A stretch of 8,211 nt of DNA from Pseudobdellovibrionaceae bacterium (lineage in GTDB: Bacteria; Bdellovibrionota; Bdellovibrionia; Bdellovibrionales; JAMPXM01): contig JAEUWE010000313.1 in assembly GCA_016791465.1 (NCBI GenBank), positions 1 to 8,211 on the forward strand. Reading direction: 5' to 3'. Both the position numbers and the translations under genes were made by a program. How positions within the stretch are numbered: position 1 is the stretch's first letter; the number at the start of each line of letters is the position of its first letter. Shown in pieces: positions 1 to 7,032 of the stretch. The notes under the pieces are model-generated. The model made no database searches and was not told the DNA's origin. It saw only the letters and a program-made list of their open reading frames with translations.

Positions 1-2094
1 CACAAGGATGTGGGTCTGATCGGCGGGTTCTCCGCCGTTTGAAACAAGCCACACCACGCCAAGCGAGTTGAAGGTCCAGATGCAGCCAAGAACAGCCGCA
101 GGTTTGATGACCGGCATGAGAAGCGGAAGCGTGATCATTCGAAAGCGAGTGAGAGCATTCGCACCGTCGACACGCGCAGCCTCGTGGAGCTCAACGGGAA
201 TGGCCTGCAGGCCGCCGAGTGCAATGACCATCATAAACGGAAAGCCGAGCCATACATTGGTAATCAAGCAGGCTGAAAAAGTGAGGAGAGGATCGCTCAG
301 CCAATCGAGGGCCGGGAGTTGGAGGTAATGCGTCAGGAACTGATTGATCGGCCCATATTCGCGATTGAACAAGCTTCGCCAGGTGAGTGCGGTGATGTAC
401 TGAGGTACCGCCCATGGAATAATCAGGAGTGTTCGCCAGAGCGGCTTGGCGGGAAGGGTCTGATTGATCACAAGCGCCAGCGAAACGCCCAACACGACAT
501 GCAGAAACACATTCGCAAAAGTCCAGATTAAGGTTTTGAGAAGCACGATGTAGAACGCCGAATCGGTCAGCACATCCCAGTAATGATGAAAGCCGATGAG
601 CGACCAATCGCGAAAGGTATTGAGCGAGAAGTTTGAAAACGACAGGACGAGGTTAAAACCAAATGGGTAAAGCACCACGAGGAAAATACCGATGATGCCA
701 GGTGCGGCAAGTGCGAGCGGAAAGCGAAGGCTTCCGGCTTGGGCGCTTGCGATGTCGCGAAGGCCTTGCCACGATTTAAAGAGGAGCCAGAACGAGAGGC
801 CAGCAAAGAGCAGCCACATCGCGTAGATCGAGGAGTCTTTTTCAAGCCGTTCGTTCATCAGTTCGATTTGTTTCAGACTCTTACTTTGCGCACGAGCCGC
901 CGCGGCTTTAGCTGTTAAGCCGCCGCCAAGAACGGATTGATACTCTCCACGTAAGCTATCCCAAACGGCGCGGATTTCAGGAACGACGGGCATGGGTTCG
1001 CCAACCGCCATGAGTTCAGCCGAGTTCATGAGCCAGGAGTTTTCTGTGACCGCCCGATTTGTTCGAAGCGAGAGTCGAGACGGAAGCGAACCGACAGCGT
1101 TGACGAATGCGAGCTGTGACTCGTCTGAATTGAGAAAGGTGAGTAGTCGCAAGGCGAGTGCTTGGCGATGTGATGACAGATTTGGATTGAGCGAATAGCC
1201 AGTCGTTCCCACCAGCGGAGCTGGCCAGCGACCAGTCGATGACACCATCGGGAGCCTTGCCACGCCAAAGTCAATTCCGGCTTTCTTGTAATCGCCCCAA
1301 GACCAATCGCCATTGATAATCATCGCGGCACGACCCTGCTTGAAAAGTGCGTTGGCCATTTCGTAGTCGCACTCGGCCGGGATAATGTGGTCGCGATCGC
1401 GCAGGTCTTTGATAAATTGAAAGGCAGAAATGGTCGCAGCCGTGTTCAGGTTCGGTTTGCCGTCGATGGTAAAGAACGATTCGCCGAAGCCTTTGATCCA
1501 AGGGACAAAGAAAAAGGGCTCGGTGAAATTAAAAACAAGACCGTAGCGATCGGGACGCCCGTCGCCATCGAGATCGACAGTCTGTTCTTTTCCAATTTGG
1601 ATGAGTTCGTCCGTTGTGACGGGCGGCTTTGGCAAGAGCTGCTTGTTGTAGATCAGCATCAGGTAGTTTCCGACCTTATCGCCGACCATGTAGAGGTGCT
1701 TTTTGTACTGCACGAGCGCGAGTGGATCGATTGCACTTGTAAACTCATGAGGCAAAAGAGCCTCAAGTGGCGCAATGATGCCCATTGTCGCCATCGGGCC
1801 GACTTGGTCGCTTGGGCCGTAGAGAAGATCGGGTCCGCTTCCGCCCATAACAGCACTTTGATAACTTGAGCGAAGCTCCTCGGTTTCGCGATAGATGACG
1901 TCCACTTGAAGCCCGGGATTTTCGCGCTCAAAGCGATTGGTGAGCTCGGTCAACACCTCGCGATGCGAGTAAATCATATTGTGCCAGAGCTGAAGGCGTT
2001 CGGTTGCTTGTTCGGTGTCGGCTTTTGCGAGAGCAGCGTTGAGCGAAAGCATGACGACCAAAATCAAAACATTACCGCCAAGCCGATCGATCAT
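1..2094 (-). CDS. malF: Fused maltose/maltodextrin-binding protein and MalF-type permease (MalE-MalF), 3' end outside window
   Basis: One uninterrupted frame of 698 codons runs from the ATG at 2094 to the left edge with no stop, joining two proteins that are normally separate. Residues 1-25 are a signal peptide (cut after AKA). Residues 26 to about 385 are a family 1 sugar-binding protein: early LQLWHNM, a NPGLQVDV strand, MGGSGPDLLYGP, the acidic loop DLDGDGRPD at 174-182, and GRAAMIINGDWSWGDY. A charged, probably helical linker (about 385-420) leads to an extra membrane helix (421-440). The permease follows, starting with helix 458-485. The EAA loop that docks on the ATPase begins at E638 (EAARVDG, then LP at 656-657), followed by the NGG motif. 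Only the last helix, roughly 40 residues, should be missing. The long periplasmic P2 loop of enteric MalF is absent. Topology fits: binding domain in the periplasm, KSWQGLR in the cytoplasm, then the core helices. The start overlaps the pullulanase stop by one base (TGATG), with GGGAAG 7 nt upstream as ribosome site. MalG and MalK are expected beyond the edge. The family is certain; maltodextrin specificity is inferred from the neighbours. Confidence 0.93.
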   Translation of the reverse strand, partial: MIDRLGGNVLILVVMLSLNAALAKADTEQATERLQLWHNMIYSHREVLTELTNRFERENPGLQVDVIYRETEELRSSYQSAVMGGSGPDLLYGPSDQVGPMATMGIIAPLEALLPHEFTSAIDPLALVQYKKHLYMVGDKVGNYLMLIYNKQLLPKPPVTTDELIQIGKEQTVDLDGDGRPDRYGLVFNFTEPFFFVPWIKGFGESFFTIDGKPNLNTAATISAFQFIKDLRDRDHIIPAECDYEMANALFKQGRAAMIINGDWSWGDYKKAGIDFGVARLPMVSSTGRWPAPLVGTTGYSLNPNLSSHRQALALRLLTFLNSDESQLAFVNAVGSLPSRLSLRTNRAVTENSWLMNSAELMAVGEPMPVVPEIRAVWDSLRGEYQSVLGGGLTAKAAAARAQSKSLKQIELMNERLEKDSSIYAMWLLFAGLSFWLLFKSWQGLRDIASAQAGSLRFPLALAAPGIIGIFLVVLYPFGFNLVLSFSNFSLNTFRDWSLIGFHHYWDVLTDSAFYIVLLKTLIWTFANVFLHVVLGVSLALVINQTLPAKPLWRTLLIIPWAVPQYITALTWRSLFNREYGPINQFLTHYLQLPALDWLSDPLLTFSACLITNVWLGFPFMMVIALGGLQAIPVELHEAARVDGANALTRFRMITLPLLMPVIKPAAVLGCIWTFNSLGVVWLVSNGGEPADQTHILV

Positions 2095-4730
2095 CACTGC
2101 ACTTCCCAGACGCCAATGCTTCGCGCGCCGATTGAAAGCGTCTCGACAGGGGTTGAGGCCGTTGAGCCGCCGAGTTCTGGAGCGAGGCGATGAGGTCGGT
2201 CAGCAAAAGGCGAGCGAATCGCAACTCTCTCTAGTGAAGGGTTGAGAGCGATCACCAGTTTTGGATCCAGTATCGAGCGCGGCGAATCGATGGAGAATAC
2301 GATGAGGCCAGGATGATCTCGCTCCTGGTCAGGATAGAAGCGGAGATGTTTTTGAATATCGGCCGGCGTGAGAAGCGAGAAATGCGGAAGCCGTGCACGC
2401 AGGCGCAGCATTGATTCAACAAAGCTCAGCGTGTCGCTTCGATCAGCCGGCGAGGGGGAGGGAATTGATTTTAGCCTTGGGGCCCAAAACGAAACGTCGC
2501 CGCCGTTTTTCCATGCTGGCGGCAGCCCCATCCCCCAGCGATCCGAACTGAGAGTGAAGTCCAGGCTATTGAACCAATCCCCACTATCGTAGCTATCCTG
2601 ATCGCCGCCTTTGGAGCGGAGCATTTCAGAGCCGCCTTCAATAAAAGTAAACCCCTGGCTGACGAGAACCGTCGCAAGAATCAGGCGTTGAACGCTGGCG
2701 CGCTCAGCTGACGTCGCCGTTGCGGGAGCACGGCCCGGTGTATAGAAAGGGAGTTTGGCATTGAGGCTGTCCCAGAGTGTGTAGCCGTCGTGAGCGGATG
2801 CGTAGTTTACCGTTTCAACGGTCGTTGCGGCATAGCCAAGACGTTGACCGCGAAACTGAATGTCCCGAGCCAACACGGAGTTTCCGAGGTGGTCGTTGAA
2901 ACGGTAGTCAGCGAGGTTTCCGATAAGCCCTGCTTTGATCACGTCAGACAGGTGCCCAAGCTTATCGCGCTGCTCATCGATCGCTGTTGGCGTATTCTGA
3001 TTGGCAGGCTCGTGATTGAAATCCCAGTAAAGCCCCGTGGCCCAGCCTTGATCGGACTTTTCGCTGCTGTGAGGAGTGCCGCCGCGAAGGGCATCGCGTA
3101 TGCGATCATTGAACGTACCGACGCCAAGGCCAAAGGCATTGATCTGAGTCATGGCTTCATTGGGCTCACGATCGACCAGTGAGCCGAACGTCCATCCCTC
3201 GCCAAAGAGAATGACGGAGCGACCATCGACGCCATCTTCTGCGATCGAGAGCTGATCGAGTTTCTCTCGAACTCTCTTCATGTTGCTTCTGGTATGAAAT
3301 GACATCAGATCAAAACGAAAGCCCGAAACCTTGTAGTGCTTGGTCCAATGGACGACAGAGTCGACGAGCCATCGCTCCACCATTGGGCGTTCGCTTGCGG
3401 TATCGGCGCAGCAGGAGCTCTGCTCGACTTGTCCGGTTGCCGAGGTCCGGTAAAAATAATACGGCGCGATTTTATCGAAAACCGAAAGCGGCTCGCGCCC
3501 ACTCTGATAGGTGTGATTGAAGACGACATCCAAGACAAGTCCAAGGCCAAGTCCGCTGAGTGTTTTGACCATTTGGCGAAACTCAAGAATCCGCGCGGCT
3601 CCGTTCGGATCGGTTGCGTAGCTTCCCTCTGGAACCATGAGATGAACGGGATCGTATCCCCAGTTGTAACCGTCTTGAAGTCGAACTTTGCCAATCGCCT
3701 CTTGCGGAGTGAATGAGTCCCGCGCAAGACCGCTTGGGATAACAGCCGTGCTCCAATCACTCCTCAGTTCAGGAACGGAACCGAAATCAAAAACCGGCAA
3801 GAGATGCAGGTGTGTGAGGCCCGCTTCGGCAAGGCGTTTGAGATGCTGATGAAAGAGCGATGTCGTGTCTGAAATCGCGCGATAGCGCCCTTGATTCAGT
3901 GGCACGGCCTCCAGCGCTGAAGCATCGCGAAGATGAGTTTCGTAAATAATGGGAGGGCGTGATTGAGACCAGAGCTGCACCTGACTCCATCCGGGAGGTA
4001 GAAGACTTGGACTCTCGAGATCGACGAATTGACTTTTTAGGCCATTGGCCGAAAGCGAGTGCGACCATGGGTCAGTGGTGAAGTGAGTTTCCTCGCGCAT
4101 GGAATCGGGCCAGAACACGGTCACAGCATAGAGGTAGAAGTGGTCGACGTGTCGTTTCTCGATGTCGATCTCCCAGGTGCCGTCTTGCTGAGTCATCGCA
4201 AGACGCTCGGATGGCGATGTCGATGGAAGATCGGCGCGATCAAAGATCAGGAGTTCAACGTTTCTGGCGGCTGGAGACCAGAGCCGACAACGAATGGTAG
4301 GTGTTGCCGCTTGAGTCTCGCACCCGAGTGGCTGATTGAGATCGCTGAATTTATCCAAGACGCCGGTGAGTCGAATTCCCGTCGTGTCGAGTGGCGGCTC
4401 ATCGGAAGCCCGGCGTGCGGCATCGCGGATTTCAAGACTCAGATCTTTTTTGATCAAGGAGAGAAGCTGCGCTCGGGTGAGGCTTGGGACGGTCAGGCGC
4501 CAGGAGGGCGAACGAGAGTCTGGAGTCGGGTTGAGCGGCAATCGCTCAACGGACAGGCCCTTTCGACTCACGAGAAGAAATTCTGGTTGCCTGAGGAGCT
4601 GAGTATTCAGAGATGTGGAGAGTCTGATTTCGTCGGCGCTCACCCATTCGGCGCGAGGCGTGGCGGCGCTGGCGTTCTGAACCAATGCAAAGAGCGCCAA
4701 CGGCGCGATCCAGCCAGCAATCGTGGCCAT
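2094..4730 (-). CDS. pulA: Secreted type I pullulanase (alpha-1,6 debranching enzyme, GH13)
   Basis: This enzyme hydrolyses alpha-1,6 branch points of pullulan, glycogen- or starch-derived dextrins. Numbered from the ATG at 4730 (878 residues), residues 1-22 are a signal peptide ending ASA with no lipobox, so the product is periplasmic or exported rather than a lipoprotein. An N-terminal pullulanase domain is followed by a CBM48-like domain (about 130-235, containing CRLWSPAARNVEL). The TIM barrel carries YNWGYDP at 355-361, region I DVVFNH at 401-406, region II GFRFD with nucleophile D474, region III FGEGW with acid/base E511, and region IV AHDGYTLWD with H647 and D648. Late SYDSGDWFN and a C-terminal beta domain (about 720-878) complete the Klebsiella PulA-like layout, minus that enzyme's extra N-terminal domain. 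A GTG at 4790 would add 20 residues ahead of the signal peptide and was not chosen; the ribosome site for 4730 (GAAGG, about 12 nt away) is only fair. The gene is first in an operon with the fused transporter and diverges from lamB. Region IV resembles isoamylase/GlgX (HDG) more than classical pullulanase (HDN). Gene identity is firm. Confidence 0.95.
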   Translation of the reverse strand: MATIAGWIAPLALFALVQNASAATPRAEWVSADEIRLSTSLNTQLLRQPEFLLVSRKGLSVERLPLNPTPDSRSPSWRLTVPSLTRAQLLSLIKKDLSLEIRDAARRASDEPPLDTTGIRLTGVLDKFSDLNQPLGCETQAATPTIRCRLWSPAARNVELLIFDRADLPSTSPSERLAMTQQDGTWEIDIEKRHVDHFYLYAVTVFWPDSMREETHFTTDPWSHSLSANGLKSQFVDLESPSLLPPGWSQVQLWSQSRPPIIYETHLRDASALEAVPLNQGRYRAISDTTSLFHQHLKRLAEAGLTHLHLLPVFDFGSVPELRSDWSTAVIPSGLARDSFTPQEAIGKVRLQDGYNWGYDPVHLMVPEGSYATDPNGAARILEFRQMVKTLSGLGLGLVLDVVFNHTYQSGREPLSVFDKIAPYYFYRTSATGQVEQSSCCADTASERPMVERWLVDSVVHWTKHYKVSGFRFDLMSFHTRSNMKRVREKLDQLSIAEDGVDGRSVILFGEGWTFGSLVDREPNEAMTQINAFGLGVGTFNDRIRDALRGGTPHSSEKSDQGWATGLYWDFNHEPANQNTPTAIDEQRDKLGHLSDVIKAGLIGNLADYRFNDHLGNSVLARDIQFRGQRLGYAATTVETVNYASAHDGYTLWDSLNAKLPFYTPGRAPATATSAERASVQRLILATVLVSQGFTFIEGGSEMLRSKGGDQDSYDSGDWFNSLDFTLSSDRWGMGLPPAWKNGGDVSFWAPRLKSIPSPSPADRSDTLSFVESMLRLRARLPHFSLLTPADIQKHLRFYPDQERDHPGLIVFSIDSPRSILDPKLVIALNPSLERVAIRSPFADRPHRLAPELGGSTASTPVETLSIGARSIGVWEVQ

Positions 4731-4918
4731 TAAAAATGATGGCCTTCGATGCGCGGAATATTCACTATCGAAAGGGAAACAAAGACCCACGTCGCCCCTC
4801 TAATTTTGAGTTACTTTTCCAGTTCAGAAGGGTTCCGAATAGACCATTTGTTCTATGTAAGAATCCAGTGGTAAATGCGAGTCGAGCGCATTCTTTCGGA
4901 GTGCGAGGGGTTGGTTTT
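4731..4918. promoter_or_regulatory. Divergent control region between pulA-malEF and lamB
   Basis: This 188-bp stretch separates the two start codons and must hold both promoters. On the plus strand TATGTA at 4854-4859 is a possible -10 for lamB, but no good -35 sits 16-18 bp upstream (GGTTCC at 4831-4836). That would suit an activator-dependent promoter, which is usual for maltose genes; this is inference. The lamB ribosome site is GAGGGG at 4905-4910, 8 nt before the ATG. No convincing promoter was found for pulA on the minus strand; the region is AT-rich around 4801-4820. An 8-bp palindrome GAATATTC lies at 4756-4763 in the pulA leader. Confidence 0.5.
4874..4892. repeat. Inverted repeat (operator or hairpin) in the lamB leader
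   Basis: AATGCG at 4874-4879 and CGCATT at 4887-4892 are perfect 6-bp arms around a 7-bp spacer that is itself nearly symmetric (AGTCGAG). The element lies 15 bp after the possible lamB -10 and 12 bp before its ribosome site. That position suits a repressor operator or a 5' leader hairpin. It does not resemble an operator I can assign to a named regulator. Confidence 0.4.
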
Positions 4919-6196
4919 ATGCGGACAAGCTATGTCCTACTAATCACAGTGTTTTTGCTAGCGAGCCCGAAGGCTCAGGCGACCCGCTTTGATGCATCGG
5001 GCTACTTGCGTGCTGGGACCGGTTGGAATGGCTCCGAGCGGCGCATGATTTGCGTCGGCAACAGCGGTGCCTCGACGAATGAGTTTCGTCTGGGCAATGA
5101 GTGTTCGTTTTATGGTGAGCTGGGCCTAACCGCTCATCATGAGGCCGAGGCGGCAGAGGCCGGCGACTTCTTTGACTCCCACGTGCGCTTTTCGATGTTT
5201 CCCGAAGGCCGGAGGCTCTACGACTCAGCCGACATCAATGGTCGCGGCGTCAATTTAACGGAAGCTTTTGCCGATGCTCGTTATCGCGACATCGGGCCCG
5301 TCACTTTCTGGGTTGGGAAGCGTTTTTATCGCGAGAACGACATCTCGATTTTCGACTGGTACTCGTTTGCCGACACCAGTGGTGTGGGCGCTGGCGTTCA
5401 AGGAGTGCCGATGTCCGTCGGTGAATTGGCGATCGCTCATCTCATTCAGGGGAGTGAATCGACCCCGTCGACGGGAGTTCCGATCATTCAGTTTCTTGAC
5501 TTTCGTTGGCGAGACATTCCACTAACAGAGAAAGGGCAGCTTCTTTTGTGGTCGGGCTATGCGTGGAGTTCGCGCGGCGACGATGGGACAGGTACACGAT
5601 ACGTTCCGGGACATGGCGCTGTGCTGGGGGCGCAGTGGAAGCAGGAGCTTTCGTTTGGTCGAAATGAGCTTGCAGCGATCTATGGCCATGGCCTGATGCA
5701 GGGAATGAATCTCTACGGGCCCAATCCAATGACCAATCCCGAAGCCAACGAAGCCAAGCGAATTCGGCTGACCGAGAGTTTTGAATTCAGCGCCGGCGAC
5801 ACTTGGACTTTTCTTGGCGTCTTGGCGACAGATGAAGTCGATAGTGGTGCAGCACAGCGTTCGCGATCGACGTGGAGATCGGTGGGGCTTCGCTCTTTTT
5901 ATCAAGCGCATCCGCATTGGCGGATGCTGCTGGAAGTCGGGCACTCTCGATATCAGTCGCAATCTGAAGTCGATGCTCAAGGCTTGGAGCTTGGCGAGCG
6001 CACTATGAATCGCGTGACAATTGGTCCTGAGCTTTCCATCAACCGTTCGATTTGGGGACGTCCAGTTCTCAGGGCGTTTGCAACGTACTCATCGTGGAAC
6101 GATGCCAATATCGCAAAAATGGGCTCGACGACAACCGCGCTGCGCGGTCAATCTGAAACCTGGAACTTTGGCTACCAAACAGAAGTTTGGTTTTAA
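4919..6196 (+). CDS. lamB: Maltoporin, LamB family outer-membrane channel
   Basis: The product is an 18-stranded trimeric outer-membrane channel for maltodextrins. The ATG at 4919 gives 425 residues with a signal peptide 1-21 (KAQA cut) and GAGGGG 8 nt upstream; the frame is open back to 4685, but that part lacks porin features and overlaps pulA's start. Compared from memory with E. coli LamB: GYLRAGTGW (28-36) matches the first strand, C45 and C62 match the loop-1 disulphide, and RLGNEC then Y65 match the Y41 region. GKRFY (133-137), D141, D146 and Y148 match the constriction loop, IWGRP with W379 matches W358, and TEVWF ends the protein with W424 at the W420 position and a terminal Phe as the assembly signal. 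Aromatic greasy-slide residues are therefore largely kept. In the constriction the E. coli Arg109 and His113 positions appear as E139 and S143, which may shift sugar preference. The gene diverges from pulA-malEF and converges on the FlgC-like gene 9 bp away. Identification as LamB is strong; substrate is inferred. Confidence 0.93.
   Translation: MRTSYVLLITVFLLASPKAQATRFDASGYLRAGTGWNGSERRMICVGNSGASTNEFRLGNECSFYGELGLTAHHEAEAAEAGDFFDSHVRFSMFPEGRRLYDSADINGRGVNLTEAFADARYRDIGPVTFWVGKRFYRENDISIFDWYSFADTSGVGAGVQGVPMSVGELAIAHLIQGSESTPSTGVPIIQFLDFRWRDIPLTEKGQLLLWSGYAWSSRGDDGTGTRYVPGHGAVLGAQWKQELSFGRNELAAIYGHGLMQGMNLYGPNPMTNPEANEAKRIRLTESFEFSAGDTWTFLGVLATDEVDSGAAQRSRSTWRSVGLRSFYQAHPHWRMLLEVGHSRYQSQSEVDAQGLELGERTMNRVTIGPELSINRSIWGRPVLRAFATYSSWNDANIAKMGSTTTALRGQSETWNFGYQTEVWF
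6174..6194 (+). terminator. Possible weak intrinsic terminator inside the lamB 3' end
   Basis: ACCAAAC at 6174-6180 and GTTTGGT at 6185-6191 form a perfect 7-bp stem with an AGAA loop, followed by TTT and the stop codon. It lies within the last codons of lamB and could end transcription before the convergent gene. The stem has only three G-C pairs and the U run is short, so it may be weak or fortuitous. Confidence 0.35.
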
Positions 6197-6205
6197 AGTG
6201 TCGAA

Positions 6206-6847
6206 TTAAATGCCGATCATGCTGCCGTCGTTCTTAAACGAAAAGCTCTGCATTTTTCCTTCGCGCGTTTGACGGGTCCACGATTCAACGCGCCCATCTT
6301 TGAATTGAAGGGTGTCCGTCACCACTTCAAAGTCGCTATGGTACTTCACGATCGCAAGCGAGCCCTGATCGAGAATCTGACTTTTGCAAACACCGAGTGT
6401 GGCGAGCGCCTTTACTTCTGCTGCCGCGGTGTTGAAACCCGCGTATTCATTTCCGATACTGATCGCAGGATATTTCACGTAGCCATTCGTATCGGCATCG
6501 GGGTGTTTTGGATCATAGACACGCTTGACGAGTTCGCGCGCTTCGACGTTGCAGAATGCGCCACCGATGGTGCAGGTCACTTCAAGTGGTTTGTAGGGGC
6601 CGCCAGTTGCTGTGTGTGTGGTGTTGATATTGGCCAGGTTGGACGCGTGTGCTGAAAGGCGCAAGGTCGCTCGGCGAAGATCGCTGCAGTTGAATGCTGG
6701 AGCTGTCGTCGATGGTTTCGTTGCAAGCGATTTGGCTGCGGCCTTGTCGGGAGTCAGAGCTGTCGGAGCGGCCACTGGGGCCGGAGCGGCAAAGGAAGTT
6801 TGTGCGAGTAGGGCCAAGCCAGCGGTCAAAGAGAGGAGTAGCTTCAT
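6206..6847 (-). CDS. Sec-exported FlgC-like (flagellar rod domain) protein, function unknown
   Basis: A 213-residue protein with a clear signal peptide (1-20, TSFA cut) followed by an Ala/Pro/Thr-rich, low-complexity stretch to about 50. Residues 54-160 resemble the flagellar proximal-rod protein FlgC: LSAHASNLANINTT (64-77) then GGPYKPLEV (82-90) match its N-terminal ASNLANxNT...GGPY signature. YDPKHPDADTNGYVKYP (111-127) and the following helix match its C-terminal DPxxPxADxNGYVxxP part. Genuine FlgC has no cleavable signal peptide because it leaves through the flagellar export apparatus. This one also has four cysteines (C54, C92, C99, C154), consistent with periplasmic disulphides, and an extra 55-residue C-terminal tail that looks beta-rich. 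The start ATG has GGGAG 7 nt upstream. No flagellar gene is nearby. It is probably single-gene, transcribed from between 6848 and 6960 and shielded from rpmG by a terminator. Homology is well supported; the role is unknown, perhaps an envelope structural protein. Confidence 0.8.
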   Translation of the reverse strand: MKLLLSLTAGLALLAQTSFAAPAPVAAPTALTPDKAAAKSLATKPSTTAPAFNCSDLRRATLRLSAHASNLANINTTHTATGGPYKPLEVTCTIGGAFCNVEARELVKRVYDPKHPDADTNGYVKYPAISIGNEYAGFNTAAAEVKALATLGVCKSQILDQGSLAIVKYHSDFEVVTDTLQFKDGRVESWTRQTREGKMQSFSFKNDGSMIGI

Positions 6848-6892
6848 GATGGGGCTCCCAGTGAGATTTTCGCGAAAAAATGGATCAGTTCT

Positions 6893-6949
6893 TTTTTAGA
6901 ATTGGAGCAGAGTCTGTCGTCTTTGTCACGGTATCGGGTCTCGGTATCG
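6893..6949 (-). promoter_or_regulatory. Possible promoter and direct repeat ahead of the FlgC-like gene
   Basis: On the minus strand ACGACA (6920-6915) and TAAAAA (6898-6893), 16 bp apart, are a tolerable -35/-10 pair. Just upstream of them the 8-bp word CGATACCG occurs twice in the same direction (plus-strand positions 6942-6949 and 6929-6936), 13 bp from start to start, a spacing seen in sites for regulators that bind direct repeats. Both calls are tentative. Confidence 0.25.
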
Positions 6950-6960
6950 ATTTTCACAAC

Positions 6961-6992
6961 AAAAAAACCAGTGCAGGGGCACTGGTTTTTTT
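6961..6992 (-). terminator. Strong bidirectional intrinsic terminator after rpmG
   Basis: CCAGTGC (6968-6974) and GCACTGG (6979-6985) form a 7-bp GC-rich stem with a 4-base loop, flanked by seven A on one side and seven T on the other, so a U tract follows the stem on either strand. It lies 40 nt after the rpmG stop and before the FlgC-like promoter region, so it most likely ends the rpmG transcript. Confidence 0.92.
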
Positions 6993-7032
6993 GAAGTCAG
7001 AATGACTGAAGAGAACGTGAAAGCGAAGAGGC

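Noticed and set aside
1391..1398. GCGATCGC octamer (HIP1-like)
   Set aside because: A single copy inside a coding region; the cyanobacterial-type enrichment is not seen in the window.
1387..1869. 160-codon plus-strand open frame
   Set aside because: It is antisense to the MalE part of the fusion gene, which is supported by strong family motifs; the product resembles nothing.
4059..4733. 224-codon open frame on the plus strand
   Set aside because: It lies wholly antisense to the pullulanase, has no ribosome site or recognisable domain, and its length is explained by codon bias of the opposite strand.
4756..4763. GAATATTC palindrome in the pulA leader
   Set aside because: An 8-bp palindrome with no flanking symmetry is expected by chance and cannot be tied to a regulator.
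4731..4790. GTG start adding 20 residues to pullulanase
   Set aside because: The added residues include charged and Cys residues ahead of a signal peptide that begins neatly at the ATG at 4730.
4685..4918. N-terminal extension of lamB by 78 codons
   Set aside because: It would overlap pulA's start, bury the signal peptide inside the protein and ignore the good ribosome site before 4919.
5522..5980. 152-codon minus-strand open frame
   Set aside because: It is antisense to the maltoporin, with an arginine- and proline-rich composition and no start signals.
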